Shown: positions 51,769-59,733 of the stretch, piece by piece
How the letters are laid out: every line of letters begins with the position of its first letter
Numbering within the stretch: position 1 is the stretch's first letter
From: JAJAZB01 sp964244295
Lineage (GTDB): Bacteria; Bacteroidota; Bacteroidia; Cytophagales; Spirosomataceae
Reading direction: 5' to 3'
Length of the DNA stretch: 64,000 nt
Assembly: GCA_964244295.1 (NCBI GenBank)
Contig: CAXTIG010000035.1
Span: 1 to 64,000 of the forward strand
The notes under the pieces: model-generated
Seen by the model: only the letters and a program-made list of their open reading frames with translations
What the model was told of the DNA's origin: nothing
Databases searched by the model: none
Made by a program: the position numbers and the translations under genes

Positions 51769-53319
51769 GTGGCCCTGCTCGACGTTTACCCCAAACCGCT
51801 CACCGCCGCCCAGGCCGCTCACCTGCTGAGAAGGGCCACGTTTGGCCCTACGCCGGAGCAAATCCGGGCCTTCACCGGGCTGACCGCCGACCAGGCCGTG
51901 GCGCAACTACTCGCCAGCCAACCCGCCCCCGCCCCGCCACTGGACCCCGATACCGGCAAGGCCTTTCACGACCTGCCCTACGACCGGGACAAAAATGGCA
52001 AACTGGGTGCTTACCTGAAATACTGGTGGACGGGCCTGATGCTCAACCAACCCGCGTCGTTGCTCGAAAAAGTGACCCTGTTTTGGTCGAATCATTTCGT
52101 CACGGGTCAGGTCACGGTCGCTGATTACCGCTACACCTACCAGTACAACGCCCTGCTCCGGCAACACGCCCTGGGCAACTTCCGGGCTTTCACGGTGGCC
52201 GTGAGCCAGAATCCGGCGATGCTGCGCTACCTCAACGGCAACCAGAACATCCTGGGCAAACCCAACGAAAACTACGCCCGCGAACTCCAGGAACTCTTCA
52301 CCATCGGGCGCGGCGGAGCCTACACCGAGGAGGACGTGCGCCAGGCCGCGCGGGTGCTGACGGGCTGGGCCGACGCGGGCTACCGCGACGACAAAAACGG
52401 GGCGGTAACCAGTTCTTTTCGCGCCAACCTGCACGACACGGGCGACAAAACCTTCTCGGCGGCCTACCAAAACGCCGTCATCAAAGGCCGGACGGGAGCC
52501 AACGCGGGCCTCGACGAACTCAACGACCTGGTCGATTTGATTCTGAAACAACCCGAAACGGCCCGGTACGTCTGCCGGGAATTGTACCGCTGGTTTGTGA
52601 ATTCAGACTTGAAACCAGAGGTCGAAACGGGCTTCATCGTGCCCTTAGCCGAGGTGTTTCGGGCGGGAAATTTTGAAATCAAACCCGTGTTGTCGGCGCT
52701 GTTTCGCAGCACCCATTTTTTCGATTCCGCCTTGCAGGGGGCCGTTATCAAAGCACCGATCGATTTGGTGCTGGGTACACTGCGGTTTTTCGGAACCAAA
52801 ACCCTGGACATGACCGCGAACGCCCCGGCGTTTTACCAGGTGACCAGCTACCTCTACCGCTCGCTGCGCGACCAGCAGCAGGATTTGCTCGACCCGCCCA
52901 CGGTATTTGGTTGGTCGGCTTACTACCAGGGCGACTACTACCAGCAGTGGATCAATGCGAACACGCTAGGGATTCGGGGTTCGTATTCCGATAACCTTAC
53001 CAACGGCTCGGCCAACACGGCGGGCAAGCCCCTGTTCGACCCGCTGCCCTACGTAAAAACCCTCAGTGACCCCAGCGACCCGGCTAAACTTGTGCAGGAA
53101 TTGACCACGGCGCTGATGGCCTTTCCGTTGACAACCCCGCAAAAAGATTTCCTCATCGACAACGTGTTGCTCGACGGCCTGCCCCGCTACGAATGGTACC
53201 CGGAGTGGAACGATTACGTGCGCGCCCCCAACGACCCGGCCAAACTGAAGGCCGTCCAGTCGAAACTCAACACGCTCTTGCAGTACATTTTCCGCCTGGC
53301 GGAGTACCAGGTTTGTTAA
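51769..53319 (+). CDS. DUF1800 family protein
   Basis: A 516-aa protein starting at GTG (VALLDVYPKPLTAAQAAHLLRRATFGPTPEQI, the family N-terminus). Core motifs: LFWSNHFVT, NENYARELQELFTIG and VRQAARVLTGW. DUF1800 is of unknown activity and is almost always paired with a DUF1501 gene, which follows after 103 bp. No signal peptide is recognised. It may be exported through its partner. Confidence 0.92.
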   Translation: MALLDVYPKPLTAAQAAHLLRRATFGPTPEQIRAFTGLTADQAVAQLLASQPAPAPPLDPDTGKAFHDLPYDRDKNGKLGAYLKYWWTGLMLNQPASLLEKVTLFWSNHFVTGQVTVADYRYTYQYNALLRQHALGNFRAFTVAVSQNPAMLRYLNGNQNILGKPNENYARELQELFTIGRGGAYTEEDVRQAARVLTGWADAGYRDDKNGAVTSSFRANLHDTGDKTFSAAYQNAVIKGRTGANAGLDELNDLVDLILKQPETARYVCRELYRWFVNSDLKPEVETGFIVPLAEVFRAGNFEIKPVLSALFRSTHFFDSALQGAVIKAPIDLVLGTLRFFGTKTLDMTANAPAFYQVTSYLYRSLRDQQQDLLDPPTVFGWSAYYQGDYYQQWINANTLGIRGSYSDNLTNGSANTAGKPLFDPLPYVKTLSDPSDPAKLVQELTTALMAFPLTTPQKDFLIDNVLLDGLPRYEWYPEWNDYVRAPNDPAKLKAVQSKLNTLLQYIFRLAEYQVC

Positions 53320-53324
53320 TTTTT

Positions 53325-53420
53325 TGGAAACAGGAGGTAAGAGACAGGAAACAAGACCTTGTTCTTGGATTTCCACCAGCGCCTCTTGTGTCCTGGCTCT
53401 TGCTTCTAACTTCTCTTTTC
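53325..53420. repeat. ggaaacaagacc low-complexity inverted repeat
   Basis: Left gacaggaaacaagaccttg and right ctcttgtgtcctggctcttg mirror each other imperfectly. It fills the DUF1800-DUF1501 spacer and ends 2 bp before the DUF1501 ATG. Confidence 0.6.
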
Positions 53421-53422
53421 GC

Positions 53423-54994
53423 ATGAAACGCCGAGACTTCCTCCAGCAGGCTTCCGCTTCTTTTTTGCTACCTGTGCTCATCGACGGGTACGGGGCAAAG
53501 GCATTCCATCGCGCGTCGCCGTTCATGCAGGCGTTGTTGGGAACGGGCGGAATCAGCGACCGCATCCTGGTCATCGTGCAAATGCAGGGCGGTAACGACG
53601 GGTTGAACACGGTCATTCCCCTCGACCAGATGGGCGTGTACACCGCCGCCAATTTTCGGGGGAATATCGCCATTCCCGAAGCCAAAGCGTTGAAACTGAA
53701 AGGTCGGCCCGACGTGGGCCTGCACCCGGCCATGACGGGTTTTCAACAACTTTACAACGCGGGCAAACTGAGCATCGTGCAGGGCGTTTCGTACCCCTCG
53801 CCCAATTTTTCACACTTCCGCGCCAGCGACATCTGGATGACCGCCGTCGATCCCACCCAAACCGTCGGCTCCGGCTGGGCGGGGCGTTACCTCGACGGGC
53901 AGTTTCCGAATTTTCCCGAAGATTACCCCAACGCCAAACTCGCCGACCCGCCCGCCATTCAAATCGGCAGTGTCGCGTCCACCTCGCTGCTGGGGCCGGA
54001 GGGTTCGATGGCCCTCGTGCTGCGCGACCCCGACGCCTTCGCCCGGCTCGTGGGCGACAAACCCAATGACCCCGGCGCGGGGTTGCCCAACACCTACGCG
54101 GGCAACCAGATTTCGTTTATCCGGCAGCAGCAAACCTCGTCGGTGGCCTACGCCGGGCAGATCAAGGGCGCCGCCGACAAGGCCAAAAACCTCGCGACCT
54201 ACCCCGCCGGCAACGCGCTGGCCGACCAGTTGAAAATCATCGCCCGGCTCATCGCGGGGGGCCTGCAAACCCGCGTGTACTACGTCACCATCGGTAGTTT
54301 CGACACCCACGCCGCCCAGGTGGATGCCGCTGACACGACCACGGGTACGCACGCCAACCTGCTGCGTACGCTTTCCGACGCCATCGCGGCCTTCCAGGCC
54401 GACCTGGCCCAGTTGAAACTGGAAGACCGGGTGGTGGGCATGACCTTCTCGGAATTTGGGCGGCGGGCCATTTCCAACGGCAGCCGGGGCACCGACCACG
54501 GCACTTCGGCCCCCATGTTTGTGTTTGGAACGTCGGTGAAAACGCAGGTGGTCGGGCAAAACCCCAACCTCAGCGACCTGACGAGCAACAACCTGAAAAT
54601 GCAGACCGATTTCCGGCAGGTGTACGCGGCCCTGCTCAGCGACTGGTTCGGGGCCGACGCGGCCTCCGAAACCGCCGCGCTCTTCCGCGATTTCGCGCCT
54701 GTACCCATCTTCAAAGGCGCGGCCGTGACCGGTGTGGAACCCACCTCACCCGCCGACGTGCTCTACCCCAACCCCGCCGCCGCCGAAGTGGTGTTGAATT
54801 CGGTGATGATCCAATCGGGCGTAAAATCTTTCCAACTCAGCGACCTCAGCGGCCGGAACGTGCTGGTGCGCGATTTCAGCACCAATGGCCCGGCCCTGCG
54901 CCTCAACGTGAGCAACCTGCCCACGGGCAGCTACGTGTTGCGGGTGGAAACACCCCAGGGCGCGCTGACGCGGCGCTTGCTGGTGGCGCGGTGA
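53423..54994 (+). CDS. DUF1501 family protein with T9SS sorting domain
   Basis: A 523-aa protein. MKRRDFLQQASASFLLPVLI is a twin-arginine-type signal. The DUF1501 (sulfatase/phosphatase-like fold) core has VQMQGGNDGLNTVIPL, FSHFRASDIWM, TFSEFGRRAISNGSRGTDHGT and APMFVFG. The last ~75 residues (VLYPNPAAAEVVL, LSDLSGRNVL, LNVSNLPTGSYVLRV) are a type A T9SS C-terminal sorting domain. It is therefore probably delivered to the cell surface. Confidence 0.92.
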   Translation: MKRRDFLQQASASFLLPVLIDGYGAKAFHRASPFMQALLGTGGISDRILVIVQMQGGNDGLNTVIPLDQMGVYTAANFRGNIAIPEAKALKLKGRPDVGLHPAMTGFQQLYNAGKLSIVQGVSYPSPNFSHFRASDIWMTAVDPTQTVGSGWAGRYLDGQFPNFPEDYPNAKLADPPAIQIGSVASTSLLGPEGSMALVLRDPDAFARLVGDKPNDPGAGLPNTYAGNQISFIRQQQTSSVAYAGQIKGAADKAKNLATYPAGNALADQLKIIARLIAGGLQTRVYYVTIGSFDTHAAQVDAADTTTGTHANLLRTLSDAIAAFQADLAQLKLEDRVVGMTFSEFGRRAISNGSRGTDHGTSAPMFVFGTSVKTQVVGQNPNLSDLTSNNLKMQTDFRQVYAALLSDWFGADAASETAALFRDFAPVPIFKGAAVTGVEPTSPADVLYPNPAAAEVVLNSVMIQSGVKSFQLSDLSGRNVLVRDFSTNGPALRLNVSNLPTGSYVLRVETPQGALTRRLLVAR

Positions 54995-55027
54995 TGTGTT
55001 TTTTAGCAGGACATGATAGGTGGTACG

Positions 55028-55062
55028 GAAAGCCCCTGGCCGTGTGGCTGGGGGATTTTTTT
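55028..55062 (+). terminator. Terminator between convergent DUF1501 and C39-ABC genes
   Basis: Stem cccctggcc / ggctggggg with a 4-nt loop (two G-T pairs), extended by AAA/TTT across one mismatch, then T7 on the plus strand. Confidence 0.85.
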
Positions 55063-55078
55063 GGGAAGCAGTCGAAGG

Positions 55079-57259
55079 TTAAGCGGGCTGCATGGTACGA
55101 AAAGCCGCTTCCTCAACCGGAAACAGGTTCCCGTTTTGAAGTTGATACCCCCGATCGGCCCGCTGGCGGGTGCTGAACCGGTGCGTAACCAACACCTTAG
55201 CCAGTTGGGGTTTGAGTCGATCCAACAGCGTCAGGATGAATTCTTCGGTTTGGCGGTCGAGCGAGGCGGTGGGTTCGTCGAGCATCAGCAACCGGGGTTT
55301 TCGGTAGAGCGCCCGCGCCATGCCCACGAGTTGACGTTGTCCGCCGGAGAGATGAACACCCGCCTCGCCCATCGGCGTAAAGTAGCCCAGCGGCAGGGAC
55401 TCAAAAAAGCGGTCGAAGCCGGTTTCCCGACAAAAATTAACCATCGATTCGGCTTCTTCGATGGGATTGCCCATCAGCAGGTTGTCGATCAGGGTGCCGC
55501 TAAACAGGCTGATTTGCTGCGGCACTACGCCGAGCACCGAGCGCCAGGCAGGCGTGGGAATTGAGTTCCAGTTTTGTCCGTTCACCCGAATTTTCCCGTT
55601 TTCGGGCGTGTAAAACCGTTGCAATACCTGGAGGAGCGTGCTTTTCCCACCGCCCGTTTCCCCCACCACCGCCACGAGTTCCCCCGTGCGTACCCGCAGC
55701 GACACCTCGTGAAGCAAACGACTGCGGCCCGGAAAGCTGAAATTCAGGTCTTGAATTTCCAGTTCGATGGCACCATCGGGGAACGGAAGCCACTCAGCAC
55801 CGATTTCCGCGCCACGCTCAGGACGGGCACCGGCAAATTCCATCATCCGGTCGAAGGCCACGCGGGCCTCGCCCAACTGAATGGTGACGAGCGACAAGCC
55901 ACTCACCGCTGGAATGAGCGTACCGGCCAAACTCAGCACGGCCACCAACTCGCCCAGGCTCAGGTTTTTTTCTAAAATCAAGTACGCCGCCCCGCCCACG
56001 AGTCCCGACAGGAGCAGCGCCGAACCGAGTTCGGCCAGCAACGCGAAACGCAGCCCCAAGCGACCAAGATCGTAGCTGCGCTGTTGAAAAACGCCGTACA
56101 CGGCGCGGGCCAATTCGGCGAAAACGCCCTCCCGGTTTGCCATTTTCACCGCCTCGATGCCCTGAATCGAATCGACGTAGTGGCTTTCCGAGCGGGCGTA
56201 GGCGGCCATCACCGCCCGCTGTCCGGCGTTGATTTTTTTGCCAAACCGCGCCGAAAGGCCCCCGAACCAGGGCACACTCAGCAGGGCCACCGCGCCCAGG
56301 GGCCAGGAGTAGGTAAACAAGGCCCCTGCCGCCACGAGCGCCACGAGCAGGTTGATGACCACCTGCCCGGTCAGAAAACTGACCGTTTGCTGTACCCGCC
56401 GGGTGTCGTTGAGGCGGGCCAGGAGTTCGCCCGTACTACGGCCATCGAAAAAGGACTTGGGGAGGCGGAGGAGTTTTTCGTAGAACGAGCCGACGATGCG
56501 GTTGTTGAAATCACGGCTCTGGCGAATCAACAAAAATCCGCGCAGGTAGCCCACCCCGGCCCGCGCCAACAGCAGGGCGGTGAGCAGGCCGAGGCCGAGC
56601 CAAAGGCGGCGCTCGTCGCGGCTGGGCAGGATGTCGTCGAGCAGGCGTTGGGAAAACAGGGCGGTCGAAATGCCCAGCCCGGCCAGGGCCAGCCCCAGGC
56701 CCGCCGCGATGCCCAGCAGCGGGGCGTCGTCGCGGAGCAGGTCGAGGAAGTAGCGGCGGTGGGTGCGACGCTCGTCGGTGGTTTTTACGAAAGTGGCGTT
56801 GGGGCGGAGGGAAAGCAAGGCTTTCGTTTGCCAGATTTCATCGAGTTCGGCGGCGCTCATCCGGCGCAGGCCCTGGGCCGGGTCGCCGAGCAGGATCTGT
56901 TCTCCTTCAAAACCGTAAAACACGACGTAATGCTGGAGTTGGTTTTCCATGACGACGTGCAAAATGGCCGGTTCGCTCAGTTCGCGCAGGTTTTCGACGC
57001 TTTCGGCTTCCAGCCCCTCGGCATCGAAACCCGATTCGGCGGCGGCCTGAAAAAGGCCCAGCAAGGTAGTGCCCTGGAGGTTCGTGCCCGAAACTTCGCG
57101 GAGACGTTCGAGGGGTGCGTCGCCGCCGTGGTAACGAAGAATGCTTTTGAGGCAAGCCACCCCACAGTCGGACTGGCCTTGCTGACGGACGTGGGTTTTT
57201 TCGATAAATCGGGTGGGTTTCACGTCGTAGTCGGAAGTTACTTTTTTTAAAGGGGTCAC
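55079..57259 (-). CDS. C39-peptidase ABC exporter (PCAT) for double-glycine peptides
   Basis: A 726-aa bacteriocin-type exporter. The N-terminal C39 peptidase (1-~150) has catalytic Cys32 in QSDCGVACLKSILRYHGG, His110 in LQHYVVFYGF and Asp126 in LLGDPAQG. Six hydrophobic segments follow (~165-440), then an ATPase with GETGGGKST, LSGGQRQLVGMARAL and LLMLDEPTASLD. It should cleave a leader after Gly-Gly and export the peptide. The likely substrate is encoded at 59371-59547. The first codon (GTG) lies in the arm of a repeat; another GTG 12 codons later (57223) is possible. Confidence 0.93.
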   Translation of the reverse strand: MTPLKKVTSDYDVKPTRFIEKTHVRQQGQSDCGVACLKSILRYHGGDAPLERLREVSGTNLQGTTLLGLFQAAAESGFDAEGLEAESVENLRELSEPAILHVVMENQLQHYVVFYGFEGEQILLGDPAQGLRRMSAAELDEIWQTKALLSLRPNATFVKTTDERRTHRRYFLDLLRDDAPLLGIAAGLGLALAGLGISTALFSQRLLDDILPSRDERRLWLGLGLLTALLLARAGVGYLRGFLLIRQSRDFNNRIVGSFYEKLLRLPKSFFDGRSTGELLARLNDTRRVQQTVSFLTGQVVINLLVALVAAGALFTYSWPLGAVALLSVPWFGGLSARFGKKINAGQRAVMAAYARSESHYVDSIQGIEAVKMANREGVFAELARAVYGVFQQRSYDLGRLGLRFALLAELGSALLLSGLVGGAAYLILEKNLSLGELVAVLSLAGTLIPAVSGLSLVTIQLGEARVAFDRMMEFAGARPERGAEIGAEWLPFPDGAIELEIQDLNFSFPGRSRLLHEVSLRVRTGELVAVVGETGGGKSTLLQVLQRFYTPENGKIRVNGQNWNSIPTPAWRSVLGVVPQQISLFSGTLIDNLLMGNPIEEAESMVNFCRETGFDRFFESLPLGYFTPMGEAGVHLSGGQRQLVGMARALYRKPRLLMLDEPTASLDRQTEEFILTLLDRLKPQLAKVLVTHRFSTRQRADRGYQLQNGNLFPVEEAAFRTMQPA

Positions 57260-57336
57260 GCTGAGCGAAGTCGAAGCGTGTGCGGCTGGTCAGCGTCGGC
57301 CCACCGCACACGCTTCGACTTCGCTCAGCGTGACCC
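57253..57336. repeat. gtcacgctgagcg palindrome, 33-bp stem, conserved loop inverted
   Basis: Arms gggtcacgctgagcgaagtc.../...gtgaccc pair perfectly over 33 bp. The loop ctggtcagcgtcggccca is the exact reverse complement of the 44.1-kb loop. It lies between the thioredoxin-fold and exporter genes and overlaps the exporter start codon. Confidence 0.96.
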
Positions 57337-57359
57337 TTGACATTGGAGATTTTAAACTA

Positions 57360-57872
57360 TCAAAGCGCCTCTTCCACCGCCTCCCAGCGGGTTTCGCCCT
57401 TAAATTCTTTTTTCAAACGCCCATCCGCCCCGTACACGAGCAGGTGCGGCACCATCCGAAAGCCCAGCGAATCGAAAGCCACGCGGGCTTCGATGTGGGC
57501 CACGCTGACGTGCGGCAGCGTATCGAGCCGGTAGCGTTTAGCGAAGGTTTGCAGCCGGGGCAGCGGCTCGGTGGAGAGGAGCCACACCTGGGCTTTTTTC
57601 AGCAAGGTGGGGTGCCTGGGGAGTTGCTCGGCTTCGTACTGGCAGTGTTCGCAGTCGGGGTTGAAGTACATGACCACCGTGGGCAACGAGCCGACTAAAG
57701 CCAGTTGTTCAGAATGCTGGTTTTTGTACACGGTAAATTCGGCGAGGTGCTGCCGACGGGTAAGAGCCTCTTTTTTGGCGTTCAGCCCGGAAACCGTTCG
57801 GAATCCCAACCAGCCTGCGGCACCAAGAAGTAAAACACCGAGGATGAGACCGAGCCGTTTCCGGTTTTTCAT
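57360..57872 (-). CDS. Membrane-anchored thioredoxin-fold protein
   Basis: A 170-aa protein: one N-terminal membrane helix (LGLILGVLLLGAAGWLGF), then a redoxin domain with active site VVMYFNPDCEHCQYEAEQL (CxxC) and a cis-proline-like segment FRMVPHLLVYGADG. It faces the periplasm. In peptide-export operons such proteins can oxidise or reduce the peptide's cysteines, and the candidate peptide here has two. Upstream and downstream genes are on the same strand with gaps of 53 and 100 bp. Confidence 0.88.
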   Translation of the reverse strand: MKNRKRLGLILGVLLLGAAGWLGFRTVSGLNAKKEALTRRQHLAEFTVYKNQHSEQLALVGSLPTVVMYFNPDCEHCQYEAEQLPRHPTLLKKAQVWLLSTEPLPRLQTFAKRYRLDTLPHVSVAHIEARVAFDSLGFRMVPHLLVYGADGRLKKEFKGETRWEAVEEAL

Positions 57873-57925
57873 GGTGCGCTTCTCAAGAACAGACCTATGA
57901 TTTTTTCAATTTGCATCCCCAGCAA

Positions 57926-58552
57926 CTATCCAAGATTGACGCTGAGAAATACCACGAACAGCACCCATAGCGCAAGAGCAGGGCCATACGAAACTGCCAC
58001 CAGCCGCATTCCTTCGGACAATGGTTTTTGCAGCACTCGACTCAGTCCATAACCTAATAGTAACCAGTACGCCAGTTCCCAGATACTTAGCAATTGTAAT
58101 GGATAAGCAAGGTATTTCTCTACGTTTTCCCGTTCGAATAGACTCAGTGCAGATAGTGAAAAAAACCATTGCAAATCGATTAGAGTATAGTCGGTTTGGA
58201 AAAAGCCGAACCAAATAATTTTTATTAAAGGCGGAACAAGATTCACTAATTCAGCCATTATTACCACGCTGAATAATTTTATAGTAGATGTCCTAATTTC
58301 AGTAAAAAAAATTGCAAGCCATAAACATGAGGTAATGATCCCGAGTTTGAACAGAATGCGAATCGGAATGAAAATATATCCAATCCAAGCAAATTTGTTT
58401 TTACTTTTAATCAACTGCTCAATTCTTTCGTAATCTAACTGTTTAGAATATGTATTGAAGTGCATTGCTTCAGTGATGATTAAATCATTAAGAATGAAAT
58501 TATATATCGACAATGATATACAGATAAAGCAAAAAATAAATAGGTACTTCAT
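57926..58552 (-). CDS. Membrane protein of unknown function in the peptide-export operon
   Basis: A 208-aa protein starting at the ATG overlapping the upstream gene by 4 bp (ATGA). About five hydrophobic helices (FIFCFICISLSIYNFIL, LGIITSCLWLAIFF, LWVLFVVFLSVNL). The N-terminal half is AT-rich, the C-terminal part GC-richer. No family recognised; it could be an immunity or export accessory protein, judging by position only. Confidence 0.8.
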   Translation of the reverse strand: MKYLFIFCFICISLSIYNFILNDLIITEAMHFNTYSKQLDYERIEQLIKSKNKFAWIGYIFIPIRILFKLGIITSCLWLAIFFTEIRTSTIKLFSVVIMAELVNLVPPLIKIIWFGFFQTDYTLIDLQWFFSLSALSLFERENVEKYLAYPLQLLSIWELAYWLLLGYGLSRVLQKPLSEGMRLVAVSYGPALALWVLFVVFLSVNLG

Positions 58553-59307
58553 TTTGGGTTTGGATGGCATTCAAAAAAATATTTTTCAACTATAGAATTA
58601 ATTTTGTAATCACTGTAATTTTGATTTGATACCATCTTTCCCAGTTTTGTGGTTGTAATTCTGCTGATATTCTCAGGCATTAAGATCCCTTCAACCCAAA
58701 TATATTTAAGATAATTAATTTCAGTAATTGTTTTCTTAGGATCATCTTCTGATATATCTAAATCACTGAATACTTCTTTTCTTAGTAAAAAATTAGTCTT
58801 ATCAATATAACAATCTATCTGCATATTCCGCTCTATGTTTGTTAATCTAAGTTTAAAGCACTCTAATGAGTCTATTTTCTCTTGCCCAACTATTTTGCAT
58901 TTATATCCGTTTTTTGATATGTCAATTAAGTAATTCATGAAATTTTGAGAGTGTAAACCTCTCGCTTTTATATTGGGGAATTTTTCGTGAGGTCTAAAGC
59001 TATCTTTTCCAACTCGATTGTCATACATCCAACTTTCTTTACCATCAAAACACATTAGAGTAACATCACCTGTTTCAGGATTCGAGATTTCATACCTAAA
59101 AAGGAAAGGTCTCTGATTAAAAAAGCTACCAGTAAATTTTTTTTCATCTATTGTGCCGCTGTATGTCAGGCTGTAACTTTCTACAGAATCTATTTTACTT
59201 TTCCCTCCAATAGCCTTATAATAATTATCTAAAATAAACTCAGTATCTTGGCACAACCCAAAAATAGGTTTTAAAATGAAGCAGAATAAGCAGAGTATGT
59301 TCTTCAT
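58549..59307 (-). CDS. LolA-like outer-membrane lipoprotein-sorting domain protein
   Basis: A 252-aa exported protein (signal LCLFCFILKPIFGLC). LDNYYKAIGGKSKIDSVESYSLTYSG and MCFDGKESWMYDNRVG are typical of the LolA/LolB-fold proteins of Bacteroidota. It is strongly AT-rich, with codon use unlike surrounding genes, which suggests recent acquisition. It is the first gene after the candidate peptide and is coupled to the membrane protein gene. Confidence 0.82.
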   Translation of the reverse strand: MKNILCLFCFILKPIFGLCQDTEFILDNYYKAIGGKSKIDSVESYSLTYSGTIDEKKFTGSFFNQRPFLFRYEISNPETGDVTLMCFDGKESWMYDNRVGKDSFRPHEKFPNIKARGLHSQNFMNYLIDISKNGYKCKIVGQEKIDSLECFKLRLTNIERNMQIDCYIDKTNFLLRKEVFSDLDISEDDPKKTITEINYLKYIWVEGILMPENISRITTTKLGKMVSNQNYSDYKINSIVEKYFFECHPNPK

Positions 59308-59314
59308 AATATAT

Positions 59315-59345
59315 ATTCTCCCTCCGGTATGAAGGGAGGGAGAAT
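59315..59345 (-). promoter_or_regulatory. Hairpin between peptide gene and downstream operon genes
   Basis: Perfect 11-bp arms attctccctcc / ggagggagaat with a 9-nt loop, 25 bp after the peptide stop and 7 bp before the next start. No U-run. Such a structure could protect or partially terminate the peptide mRNA, giving more precursor than exporter. Confidence 0.7.
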
Positions 59346-59370
59346 GATAAGGACGAAAAGTTAATGATTA

Positions 59371-59547
59371 CTACCAGTAATAATTACAATTGTTATCGTG
59401 ATACCTTGCAAAGGCATTAGCAACAGCTATTGTGTCTGTACTGTTTGTAAATATAAGAAAATCGGACAGACAAGCAAAAAAGTGGGGGTCAGGTTCTTGA
59501 TACCCTCCAATTTTACCTTCCATTTGAGAAAGTGATATCTTTTTCAT
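59371..59547 (-). CDS. Candidate exported peptide precursor with double-glycine leader
   Basis: A 58-aa peptide, ATG at 59545-59547, stop TAG at 59371-59373. The leader MKKISLSQMEGKIGG resembles double-glycine leaders: hydrophobic residues at -12 (Ile4) and -7 (Met9), and Gly14-Gly15 at -2/-1; position -4 is Lys, which is atypical. The mature 43-residue part would have two cysteines (Cys26 and Cys54 of the precursor) and an aromatic tail NNCNYYW. Downstream, same strand: LolA-like, membrane protein, CxxC redoxin and a C39 exporter, the enzyme class that cuts after Gly-Gly. Upstream: a LuxR HTH gene. AT-rich. Function (bacteriocin, signal, other) unknown. Confidence 0.75.
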   Translation of the reverse strand: MKKISLSQMEGKIGGYQEPDPHFFACLSDFLIFTNSTDTIAVANAFARYHDNNCNYYW

Positions 59548-59638
59548 AGTAAAGATAAGTTTAGGTTACCTACTCCATTCCGGGCAGTTTCGGCGATAGG
59601 CCCAGCCGAATCAGAAATTTTTCCTGATTTGGGTGATG

Positions 59639-59646
59639 CAAAGGTT
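59639..59646 (-). promoter_or_regulatory. Probable -7 element AACCTTTG for the peptide operon
   Basis: Seven of eight bases of TAnnTTTG, on the minus strand. Predicted start near 59632 gives an ~85-nt leader that contains a small hairpin (aatcag / ctgatt, 59609-59629). No TTG upstream; the tandem palindromes instead lie about 45-90 bp upstream of the start, suitable for an activator. Confidence 0.45.
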
Positions 59647-59677
59647 TAGAAAAACTTAACCTGATGCCTCTGCATAG

Positions 59678-59719
59678 ATGCGTATTTTTCTACGCATTCG
59701 TGCGGATATTTCTACGCAC
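59678..59719. promoter_or_regulatory. Two tandem 20-bp palindromes, candidate LuxR-type operator
   Basis: Site 1 (59678-59697) is atgcgta / tacgcat with a 6-nt centre. Site 2 (59700-59719) is gtgcg / cgcac. The two 20-bp sites are 16/20 identical and two bases apart, so their centres are 22 bp apart, about two helical turns. They lie between the HTH gene and the peptide gene, both on the minus strand. Confidence 0.65.
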
Positions 59720-59733
59720 TGGCGGGAGTTGGG

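Noticed and set aside
53320..53422. N-terminal extension of the DUF1501 protein into the spacer
   Set aside because: The extension is translated repeat sequence. MKRRDFLQQ at 53423 is the proper signal-peptide start.
44101..57336. Repeated hairpins as a CRISPR array
   Set aside because: Copies are kilobases apart, are long palindromes, have no regular spacers, and no cas gene is present.
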